From Acidobacterium sp. (lineage in GTDB: Bacteria; Acidobacteriota; Terriglobia; Terriglobales; Acidobacteriaceae): a DNA stretch of 64,000 nucleotides. The stretch covers positions 1 to 64,000 of the forward strand of contig PMUI01000037.1 of assembly GCA_003166955.1 (NCBI GenBank), written 5' to 3'. This document shows, piece by piece, positions 41,472 to 49,163 of the stretch (position 1 is its first letter; every line of letters starts with the position of its first letter). A model generated the notes under the pieces. It saw nothing but the letters and a program-made list of their open reading frames with translations, was not told where the DNA came from and did no database searches. The translations under genes and the position numbers were made by a program.

Positions 41472-43253
41472 TCAGGCGGCGGGCTGACCCACCTGCTGCG
41501 CCAGCGTGCGTGCCGGCAGGAATACGCGAAGGCAGGCACCCGGTAGTTCGGCTTGCCTGCTTTCGACCAGGGTGATCGACCCTCCGTGTTTCTGCACGAT
41601 CCCCATGCTCACCCACAGGCCCAGACCGGTGCCGTCCGCGCCCTTCGTCGTGAAAAACGGCTGAAACAGCTTCTTCGCCGCCTCGGGCGATATACCCGGG
41701 CCGCTGTCGGCGACTTCGATGATCGCGCCGGCTCCGTGAAGCTCGCCGGACTCCGCATGCTCCATCCCAATCCTCACCCGACCCCTGGGTCCCGCGGCTT
41801 CGATGGCGTTGACGATCAGATTCGTGAACACCTGCCTCAACTCGGCGGGAAATCCCCCCACGGCCAGATCCCCCGCGATGTGTGTCTCCATGCTAATTCC
41901 CTGGTGCTGCACTCGCCGATCGAGCAACAGCAGCACGCCTTCGATCAGTTCTCGCAGATCGATCTGGATCGGCGACTTGGGCTCCCGATACAGGCTCAGC
42001 ATGGTGCGGCTGATCTGCATCCCGCGGCTCAGCTCCTGCTGCGCCAGCCGCAAATACTCCGCTCGCTTGGCCGGATCGTCCTCCTGCTGCAGCAGGAAAA
42101 GCAGATTGGCCACCGAATCCAGCGGGTTGTGAATCTCGTGCGCGATGCTGGCCGCCAGCCGTCCCGCAACCGCCAGCTTTTCTGAAGCTACCAGCGCAGT
42201 CTGAACCCGCCGCTCTTCGGTCACGTCGCGGAAGACCAGGACGACCCCAATCATTTTGCCGGCTCCGCTCATGATGGGTGCGGCACTGTCGTCAATGACA
42301 TATTCACGCCCGTCCCGCGCGATCAGCAGGGTGTGGTTGGCCAGCCCCACCACTCGCTTGAGCCGCCGTACTCTCTCGACCGGATTCTCGACCTTATCCC
42401 GGGTTTGCTCGTTGATGATGTGAAATACCTTTTCCAGCGGCTTCCCCTTCGCTTCGGCCAGCGGCCAGCCTGTCAGCTTTTCCGAGACGGCGTTCATGAA
42501 TGTCACCGCCCCGCGATTACTGCAGGCAATCACCGCGTCTCCGATCGACTCCAGCGTGGTCTGGAACCATTGCTGGCTTTCCGAGAGCGCGTCGGAACGT
42601 TCCGTGATCTCGGCAATCCGCCGCAAATAGCTCGCCGAAATGGCATGCACGTGATGGCGCGTAAACAAAGCCATCAAGAGGCCAACCACCACTGCGGAAA
42701 GCAGGAGCGAAACCAGTTCACGCCTCTGCAGCCACCGCGCGTGACGCGACCGCTCCGCGCGCAGACTCTCCTCGTGCTGCAACATGGCCGCCGCCGATGC
42801 GCGAAGACCGTCCATCATGGCCTTGCCGCGCTGATTCATCCCCGCCGCTTTCAGCGCCGCGGGATCCTGGTTCAGAACCGCATTCGCAAAACCGAGCCAC
42901 TGGTTATAGCGAACCTCCAGATCGTCGAGCGACTTCAGCAGAGCGTTGTCGCCGGCCAGCATTCCATGCAGGTTTGCGAAATCGATCTGAATGGGTCCCG
43001 CCGCGTTCTTCCACGGATCGAGCATCACTGGGTCGCTCGTCAGCTGGAATCCGCGCAGACCTGTCTCTTGATCGATGAAAAGATTCAGCAGTTCCTGCAG
43101 CTGTGCGGTGACCTGATCGCTGTGATCGAGCGCCCTCTGCGCCTGCGTGGCGGCGGCAATCTGCCAAACCAGAAATCCCGCCATCAGGACCAGCAGAACG
43201 ATGGGCAGGGCCACAAGCTGCCGAAGAGTCCGGTTGAACTGGGGCAGTTTCAC
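41472..43253 (-). CDS. CHASE3-PAS sensor histidine kinase
   Basis: A 593-residue membrane kinase. Transmembrane segments at about residues 12-32 and 180-200 flank a periplasmic CHASE3-type helical domain (LLNLFIDQETGLRGFQLTSD). A PAS domain follows (QTTLESIGDAVIACSNRGAV, GVVLVFRDVTEER). HisKA has the phosphoacceptor His in AASIAHEIHNPLDSVANLL. The ATPase domain has VFTNLIVNAIEAAGPRG, DSGPGISPEAAKKLFQPFFT and GADGTGLGLWVSMG. The stimulus is unknown. The stop of the upstream receiver gene overlaps its start by 4 nt, so the two are co-translated. Confidence 0.92.
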   Translation of the reverse strand: MKLPQFNRTLRQLVALPIVLLVLMAGFLVWQIAAATQAQRALDHSDQVTAQLQELLNLFIDQETGLRGFQLTSDPVMLDPWKNAAGPIQIDFANLHGMLAGDNALLKSLDDLEVRYNQWLGFANAVLNQDPAALKAAGMNQRGKAMMDGLRASAAAMLQHEESLRAERSRHARWLQRRELVSLLLSAVVVGLLMALFTRHHVHAISASYLRRIAEITERSDALSESQQWFQTTLESIGDAVIACSNRGAVTFMNAVSEKLTGWPLAEAKGKPLEKVFHIINEQTRDKVENPVERVRRLKRVVGLANHTLLIARDGREYVIDDSAAPIMSGAGKMIGVVLVFRDVTEERRVQTALVASEKLAVAGRLAASIAHEIHNPLDSVANLLFLLQQEDDPAKRAEYLRLAQQELSRGMQISRTMLSLYREPKSPIQIDLRELIEGVLLLLDRRVQHQGISMETHIAGDLAVGGFPAELRQVFTNLIVNAIEAAGPRGRVRIGMEHAESGELHGAGAIIEVADSGPGISPEAAKKLFQPFFTTKGADGTGLGLWVSMGIVQKHGGSITLVESRQAELPGACLRVFLPARTLAQQVGQPAA

Positions 43254-43645
43254 GCACTGCCCTCCGCAACCGTTGTCGTGGACGAATTCGCCGGCCGCAG
43301 CATCAGCCGCAGCTTATCCAGCAATTCCAGCGGACCTTCGCCCTTCAGCAGCGTCACATCCACCATGGTAACGACTTCAGTCGGCAAATTGATATAGGCG
43401 GAAAGCAACATGATAGGAACATCCGGACGCTCGCGGCGCATGGTTTCCGCAACCACGCCCCCGTCCATTTCCGGCATGAAGTAGTCCAGCACAACGCCGT
43501 CGACCGCGTTTCCGCGAAACAGCGTCAACCCCGTCGGCCCATCCACCGCCGTCAGCACTTGGTAGCCGGCTCGCTCCAGTACCGCCTTGCGGATCTGGAG
43601 TCCAAGCACTTCGTCGTCAATGCACAGAATGGTAGGAGTGGACAC
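43250..43645 (-). CDS. stand-alone response regulator receiver
   Basis: A 131-residue single-domain receiver with no output domain. The acidic pair is LCIDDEVLG, the phosphoacceptor Asp is in GVVLDYFMPEMDGG, the switch Ser is in MLLSAYINLP, and the conserved Lys is in VTLLKGEGPLEL. It is translationally coupled to the downstream CHASE3 kinase gene (ATGA-type overlap). A receiver without DNA-binding domain usually acts by protein contact or as a phosphate sink or phosphorelay element. It is divergent from the PhoB-like regulator gene. Confidence 0.9.
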   Translation of the reverse strand: MSTPTILCIDDEVLGLQIRKAVLERAGYQVLTAVDGPTGLTLFRGNAVDGVVLDYFMPEMDGGVVAETMRRERPDVPIMLLSAYINLPTEVVTMVDVTLLKGEGPLELLDKLRLMLRPANSSTTTVAEGSA

Positions 43646-43956
43646 GGATCCTGTTTACCTGCCGGACCCGGGGCAGATGTCGGCGCGCTCGGTCGTTCCG
43701 GGCCTGGGGAAATCTGGGGACAACGTACGGAAGTATAACACCCGGAAATCGCCGCAACCCGCACGATCCGCAGGGCAAACCTGCCAAAATCCGCCACAAA
43801 AGCTGTGCGGCTGCGCTGTCCTTGCAACCGCGCATTCCACCGGATTGCTGCCCGCCCGAATTAACACAACTTTTGCAATCTCTTTGCCCAGCCAAGTTTA
43901 GGCTGAGGGCGGAACGCGCCACCCACTGCGGATGCCGCGGGAAAGGAACCCTCCGC
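43646..43956. other. divergent intergenic region between two response regulators
   Basis: A 311-bp stretch with both promoters expected. A short inverted repeat CAGCC...GGCTG lies near 43891-43907. No strong promoter match, RNA gene or repeat tract was found. Confidence 0.4.
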
Positions 43957-44670
43957 TTGAGCCAGACCGTCTTCGTGCTTGAGGATGACGCCGATATCGC
44001 CCGCCTGATCCAGCATCACCTTGAAGCCGCCAGCTTCCCCGCCCGCATTTATGCGACCCCCGCGAATCTGATTCCCGACGCCGAACGTCAGGCCCCCGCG
44101 CTGTTTCTGCTCGACATCATGGTTCCCGGCGGCGACGGCCTCGACGTTTGCCGTCGCCTGCGCAATCACCCCGCGCTCAGCGCCATCCCCATCATCTTCG
44201 TCACCGCTCGCGCCGGCGAAAACGACCGCGTCCTCGGCCTTGAGCTCGGCGCCGACGATTACATCACCAAGCCCTTCGCCCCCCGCGAGCTCCTGGCGCG
44301 CGTCAAAGCCGTTCTGCGCCGTTTCGAGCGCCCCTCCATCCCCTCCGCTATCGCCTTCGAGGATGTCGAAATCGATGCCAGCGCCATGCAACTGCGCGTG
44401 CGCGGCAACCTCACCACGACTACTGCGACGGAATTCCGACTGCTCGACTATCTCGCCCGCCATCCCGGCCGCGTCTTCAGCCGCGATCACCTTCTCGACG
44501 CCGTCTGGGGCGACGCACGCTTCGTCACGCCGCGGTCCGTCGACGTCTACGTCCGCCGCATCCGCGAAAAGATCGAATCCGATCCCGAGAATCCGCGCTA
44601 TCTTAAGACCGTGCGCGGGGCAGGCTACCGCTTCGAGATTCCCCGAGCCAATGAGCGCGCAGTCGGCTAA
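43957..44670 (+). CDS. OmpR/PhoB-family response regulator
   Basis: A 237-residue regulator. The receiver has FVLEDDADIA, phosphoacceptor Asp in FLLDIMVPGGDGLDV, the switch Thr in IIFVTARAG, and Lys in DDYITKPF. The winged-helix DNA-binding domain shows LTTTTATEFRLLDYLARHPG, VFSRDHLLDAVWGDA and RSVDVYVRRIREKI. I choose TTG at 43957 because AAAGGAA lies 8 nt upstream and homology starts at the next residue; the frame extends upstream to 43822 without homology. The cognate kinase is probably the PhoR-like protein at 45262, separated by a DinB-like gene. Confidence 0.92.
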   Translation: MSQTVFVLEDDADIARLIQHHLEAASFPARIYATPANLIPDAERQAPALFLLDIMVPGGDGLDVCRRLRNHPALSAIPIIFVTARAGENDRVLGLELGADDYITKPFAPRELLARVKAVLRRFERPSIPSAIAFEDVEIDASAMQLRVRGNLTTTTATEFRLLDYLARHPGRVFSRDHLLDAVWGDARFVTPRSVDVYVRRIREKIESDPENPRYLKTVRGAGYRFEIPRANERAVG

Positions 44671-44700
44671 GGCCAACGCTCCGGGCACAGAAAGAATCGC

Positions 44701-45195
44701 ATGACCATCCCGGAGCTGTTTCTCGCCGAGTTCGACGAGGAGATGCCGAGCACGCGCAAAATCCTTGAGCGCGTGCCCGAAGCCAGTTTTTCCTGGAAGC
44801 CTCACGAAAAATCCATGACCCTCGGACGTCTCTCCTCGCACATCGCTGAATTACCGGCGCGCTGCGCGACCATCATCACCACCGAGCAGTTCGTGCGCCA
44901 GCCTGGAACGGCTCCATGGGCCGCCTCTTCGACGGCAGAACTGCTGGAGAAATTTGACACAGTCGGCGCTGAAGCTCGAACAGCACTCACCACCCTCCGT
45001 GACGATCAGCTTCAGGTCATCTGGTCGATCAAAATGGGCGACCGCACTATTGCCGCCATGCCGCGCGTGATGGCTCTGCGCCGCGTCTTCCTGGACCATC
45101 TCATCCACCATCGCGCCCAGCTCGGCGTATTCCTGCGGCTGCTGGATGTGCCGATCCCCGGCATGTTCGGCCCATCCGCCGACGATCAGCGGTGA
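44701..45195 (+). CDS. DinB-family protein
   Basis: A 164-residue four-helix-bundle protein of the DinB/YfiT superfamily. The metal-ligand His positions appear in RLSSHIAELPARCAT and VFLDHLIHHRAQLGVFLRLL. Known relatives include metal-dependent thiol transferases such as bacillithiol- or glutathione-S-transferases, and many of unknown function. It sits between the PhoB-like regulator and the PhoR-like kinase with 30 nt and 66 nt spacings, which suggests one operon. Its role in that signalling system is unknown. Confidence 0.85.
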   Translation: MTIPELFLAEFDEEMPSTRKILERVPEASFSWKPHEKSMTLGRLSSHIAELPARCATIITTEQFVRQPGTAPWAASSTAELLEKFDTVGAEARTALTTLRDDQLQVIWSIKMGDRTIAAMPRVMALRRVFLDHLIHHRAQLGVFLRLLDVPIPGMFGPSADDQR

Positions 45196-45261
45196 TCCCG
45201 CGCCGGCTATCGTGACCCCGCGCCATGATCACGCGATAATGAAGACGTTCAGGATAGCCGC

Positions 45262-46728
45262 GTGACCGGCCGAGTCTTCTCCAAACTGCTCTTCTCGTTT
45301 GTCTTCGTGCTGTGCATTGCCACGGCCATCCTGGATTTTTCCTTCCGCAACATCGTCGCGCATTCGCTGCATGAGGAAGCCCGCATCGCCTTGCTCGGTC
45401 CCATGCAGCAGGCCGCCGCGCTCCACATCCTGCGCCGCGACCTCCTCACCGCGTCCCTGATTTCGCTCATCCTCGCCACGCTCGCATCCGCATGGCTCGC
45501 CCATCGCATCGCCGGACGCCTGCGCAACATCGTCGACTTTTCCGGTCGCATTGCCAGCGGCGACTTCACCGCCCGCATCGAGGAAAACGACAGCGACGAA
45601 ATCGGCGAAGTCGCCCGCGCGCTCGACGCCACCGCCAGCCGTTTGGAGCAGTCTTTCCGTGCCGTTGAAGCCAAGCAGCGCGAACTCACCGCGCTCCTCG
45701 ACTCCATGCAGGAAGCCGTAGTCGCCGTCAACGCCGCCGGTCAGGTGAGCTGGTCGAACGCCGTCATGCACCGCATCGCGCCTGGCGCCGCGCGCGCCGG
45801 CAAGTCCCTGGTCGTCAGCATTCGCGATCCGGAAATCCTCAACTGCATCGACGTCGCTCTGCGCGAGCGCCGTATTGCCATGGGCCGCGCCATTTCTGTC
45901 GTGCCCGGCCGCGCCTTCGAGGTCAGCGCCGCGCCCACTCCCGATGGCGGCGCCGTCGCCGTCCTTCACGACGTCACCGAAATCGAGCGCGCCGAAAAAA
46001 CCCGCCGCGACTTTGTCGCCAACGTCTCCCACGAACTCCGCACGCCGCTCACCTCCATCTCCGGCTACGTCGAAACCCTCCTCGAAGAGGAGATGAGGCT
46101 TCCCGATCACGCGCGCGAGTTCATGAACATCATCCTCAAGAACGCTCGCCGCGTGAATCGCCTCACCGAGGACCTGCTCGCGCTTGCCCAGGTCGAGTCC
46201 GGCGAGCACAAGCCCCGCGTCCAGCCAGTGCGCGCCTCGGTACTCGTCGAAGACGCCATCGAGTCGCTCGCGGGTATGGTCGTCGAGTCGGGCGTGTCTC
46301 TCGAACCCGGTGAGACTACCGGCGCCATGGTTCTTGCCGACGTCGATGCCATGACCCAGGTCTTCGGCAATCTCATCGAAAACGCTATGAAATATGGCGC
46401 ATCGGGCCGTCGCGTCGTCGTCGGCGCACGTCCCCTCGATCGCGCCGTCGAGTTTTACGTGCAGGACTTCGGCCACGGCATGGCTGAGGAACATCTCAGC
46501 CGCATCTTCGAGCGCTTCTATCGCGTGGACAAAGCGCGTTCCCGCGAATCCGGCGGTACCGGCCTCGGCCTCGCCATCGTCAAACACATCGTCCTCGCCC
46601 ACGGCGGGACCATTCGCGTTGAGAGCGAACTCGGCAACGGAGCAACCTTCCTCTTCACCTTGCCGCTGGCGACCGTCGCGACATCTGCGCCCGCTCAGGA
46701 AGACATTCCCGCCAAAGCCGCGCGCTGA
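45262..46728 (+). CDS. PhoR-like sensor histidine kinase
   Basis: A 488-residue membrane kinase from GTG 45262. Two membrane segments (about 7-27 and 58-80) surround a short periplasmic loop. HAMP (about 80-132, GRIASGDFTARIEENDSDEIG) is followed by PAS (about 135-245). HisKA carries VANVSHELRTPLTSISGYVE. The ATPase domain has VFGNLIENAMKYGASG, DFGHGMAEEHLSRIFERFYR and GGTGLGLAIVKHIVLAHGG. The architecture is that of PhoR. With the PhoB-like regulator upstream it likely forms a two-component system, perhaps for phosphate, though no pst or phoU genes are here. A heptamer tract starts right after its stop. Confidence 0.93.
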   Translation: MTGRVFSKLLFSFVFVLCIATAILDFSFRNIVAHSLHEEARIALLGPMQQAAALHILRRDLLTASLISLILATLASAWLAHRIAGRLRNIVDFSGRIASGDFTARIEENDSDEIGEVARALDATASRLEQSFRAVEAKQRELTALLDSMQEAVVAVNAAGQVSWSNAVMHRIAPGAARAGKSLVVSIRDPEILNCIDVALRERRIAMGRAISVVPGRAFEVSAAPTPDGGAVAVLHDVTEIERAEKTRRDFVANVSHELRTPLTSISGYVETLLEEEMRLPDHAREFMNIILKNARRVNRLTEDLLALAQVESGEHKPRVQPVRASVLVEDAIESLAGMVVESGVSLEPGETTGAMVLADVDAMTQVFGNLIENAMKYGASGRRVVVGARPLDRAVEFYVQDFGHGMAEEHLSRIFERFYRVDKARSRESGGTGLGLAIVKHIVLAHGGTIRVESELGNGATFLFTLPLATVATSAPAQEDIPAKAAR

Positions 46729-46766
46729 TCCCTGTACCCTGCCCCTGTACGCTGTACCCTGTTGCT
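46729..46766 (+). repeat. heptamer tract between the PhoR-like and oxidoreductase genes
   Basis: It starts at the base after the TGA. CTG recurs at intervals of 7, 6, 7 and 7 nt in words such as CTGTACC and CTGTTGC. It fills all 38 nt up to the ATG of the next gene. On the opposite strand the words read GGTACAG. Confidence 0.75.
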
Positions 46767-48962
46767 ATGCCCTCCAGGACCGTCCATGCCGTCTGCTCCC
46801 ATGACTGCCCCGACTCCTGCGGCGTCCTCGTCACCATCGACGAAGCTGGACGCGCCACGAAGCTCCGCGGCGACCCGTCTCATCCCGTCACGCGCGGCTT
46901 TCTCTGCGGCAAAGTAGCGAAGTATCTCGACCGCGTCTACTCGCCGGATCGCTTGCTCTATCCCATGCGTCGCCGTGCCGGCGTGCCCAAAGCCTCGCTC
47001 CCGCACGGGCGTGAATCCGAGTCCTTCGAGCGCATCTCCTGGGACGAAGCCCTCGACACCATCGCCACGCGGCTCAGCGCCATCGCCCAGGAACACGGTC
47101 CCGAATCGATCCTGCCCTATTCCTACGCCGGCACCATCGGCGTTCTGAATTACGGCTCGATGGATCGCCGCTTCTTCCATCGCCTCGGCGCATCGCAGCT
47201 CGACCGCACCATCTGCTCGGAGACCGGTGGCCAGGCCCTGATCTCCGTCTACGGCCGCAAACTCGGCACCGACACCGAAGCCTTCCCGCAAGCGAAGCTC
47301 ATCATCGCCTGGGCCGCGAACATCCACGGGAACAACATCCATCTCTGGCCTTTTGTCGAAGAGGCGCGCCGCAACGGCGCGAAGCTGGTCGTCATTGATC
47401 CCTACGCCACGCGCACCGCGCGCGCCGCAGACTGGCACATCCCCATTAACCCTGGCACAGATTCGGCCCTCGCGCTCGGCATGATGCACATCATCGTGCG
47501 CGATGGCCTCTTCGATCAGGACTACGTCGCCCGCTGGACCTGCGGCTTCGATCAGCTCCGCGAGCGAATTGCCGAATACCCGCCGGAGTACGTCTCGGCG
47601 CTGACTGGTATTTCCGCCGCCGACATCGAACGCCTGGCCCACGACTACGCGACCACGACTCCCGCCGTCATCCGCCTGAATTACGGGGTACAGCGCAGCG
47701 ACAACGGCGGCGCAGCGACACGGGCCATCGCGATGCTGCCCGCGCTCACAGGAGCGTGGAAGCATTACGGCGGCGGATTGCAGCTTTCCACCAGCGGCGC
47801 GTTCAAATGGGACAAAACCGCGCTCGAACGTCCCGACCTGGCCCAGGCCAGCCCGCTCGGCCGCCTGGCGCGCATCGTCAACATGTCAGTGCTGGGGCAC
47901 GCGCTCACCGAACTTGGCAATGAGGCCCTCGGCGGCAAACCCGAAGACGGCCCCCCAGTCCGCGCGCTCTTCGTCTACAACTCCAACCCAGCCGCCGTCG
48001 CCCCCGACCAGGGCTCTGTCCTGCGCGGCCTCGCGCGCCCCGATCTGTTCACCGTCGTCCACGAGCAGTTCTTCACCGACACCTCCGACTACGCCGACAT
48101 TCTCCTGCCCGCAACGACGTTCTTCGAACATAAGGATATTCAGGGCGCCTACGGCCATTACTACGTGCAGCTTTCCGAACAGGCGATCGAGCCCCTGGGC
48201 GAGGCTCGCTCCAACGTCTGGCTCTTCTCGCAGCTCGCCCAACGCATGGGATTCACTGAACCCTGTTTCCGTGACACCGTCGACGACCTCATCGCGCAGG
48301 CGCTGCGTTCCGGCGACCCTGACCAGCAGCATCCGTGGCTCGCGGGTGTCACCGCCGACACGTTGCATGCCGCGGGTGGCGCCCAGCGTCTTCGCTTCGA
48401 GGACGAGCCGAATCAGCAGCCATTCCTGCCCTTCGCCCAAGGCCCGTTCCAGACGCCCAGCGGCCGCATCGAGTTCTACTCCGCGACGCTCGCCGCCGAG
48501 GGCATTGATCCACTGCCCGCTTTTCGACCCGCCCCTGAATCGCGCCACGCCGCGGCGAGTGAGCGCTATCCGCTCGAGTTCCTGCCGCGCAAGGCGGACA
48601 ACTACATGAACTCGACCTTCCCCAATCTGCCCGGCCATCGGCAGATGGAATCGGCCTACAACGGCGTGCTCGAAATGCACGCTGACGATGCGACGGCCCG
48701 CGGCATTGCCGATGGCGACACGGTCGACGTTTTCAACGACCGCGGCAGCCTTGCTTTGCACGCCCACGTCAATGGCGGCGTTCGTCCCGGCGTCGTCGCC
48801 GCGCGCCTCGACTGGAACAAACTCTCCGAGGGTGGCCACAACGTGAATCTGCTCACGTCCCAGCGCCTGAACGACCTCGCCGGCGGGCCTGTTTTTTACT
48901 CGGTGCTCGTTGACGTTCGCAAGTCCTCTGCGTCGCACCAAAATCAAACCGATCTTCGATAA
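46767..48962 (+). CDS. molybdopterin-dependent oxidoreductase
   Basis: A 731-residue enzyme of the DMSO-reductase superfamily (formate-dehydrogenase-like). The N-terminal Fe4S4 ligands are Cys in AVCSHDCPDSCGVLV plus GFLCGKVAKYLDRVYSP. The active-site region reads ICSETGGQALISVYG. The central NPG/NP cofactor segments include LFVYNSNPAAVAPDQ and VVHEQFFTDTSDYADILLPA. The C-terminal molybdopterin-dinucleotide domain has FPNLPGHRQMES and GHNVNLLTSQRLNDL. There is no Tat signal, so it is cytoplasmic. No partner Fe-S or membrane subunit is adjacent, so substrate and electron acceptor are unknown. Confidence 0.9.
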   Translation: MPSRTVHAVCSHDCPDSCGVLVTIDEAGRATKLRGDPSHPVTRGFLCGKVAKYLDRVYSPDRLLYPMRRRAGVPKASLPHGRESESFERISWDEALDTIATRLSAIAQEHGPESILPYSYAGTIGVLNYGSMDRRFFHRLGASQLDRTICSETGGQALISVYGRKLGTDTEAFPQAKLIIAWAANIHGNNIHLWPFVEEARRNGAKLVVIDPYATRTARAADWHIPINPGTDSALALGMMHIIVRDGLFDQDYVARWTCGFDQLRERIAEYPPEYVSALTGISAADIERLAHDYATTTPAVIRLNYGVQRSDNGGAATRAIAMLPALTGAWKHYGGGLQLSTSGAFKWDKTALERPDLAQASPLGRLARIVNMSVLGHALTELGNEALGGKPEDGPPVRALFVYNSNPAAVAPDQGSVLRGLARPDLFTVVHEQFFTDTSDYADILLPATTFFEHKDIQGAYGHYYVQLSEQAIEPLGEARSNVWLFSQLAQRMGFTEPCFRDTVDDLIAQALRSGDPDQQHPWLAGVTADTLHAAGGAQRLRFEDEPNQQPFLPFAQGPFQTPSGRIEFYSATLAAEGIDPLPAFRPAPESRHAAASERYPLEFLPRKADNYMNSTFPNLPGHRQMESAYNGVLEMHADDATARGIADGDTVDVFNDRGSLALHAHVNGGVRPGVVAARLDWNKLSEGGHNVNLLTSQRLNDLAGGPVFYSVLVDVRKSSASHQNQTDLR

Positions 48963-49163
48963 ACTGATCGCGATTCTCCCCGGATTACTTCCCGAGCAGG
49001 CGCAGTCCTGCGAGATGGGAGACGGGATGATGCCACTATCCATGACACCGCCGGAATTCACCACCCGCCCCGCCGCCCGTCTAAGATCTCAGCCCTCAAC
49101 CGACCCCGCCGTGCGCGCGAATCGCGCTGTTATAATCGCCTTTTCCCAAAGAACGGCCCGATT

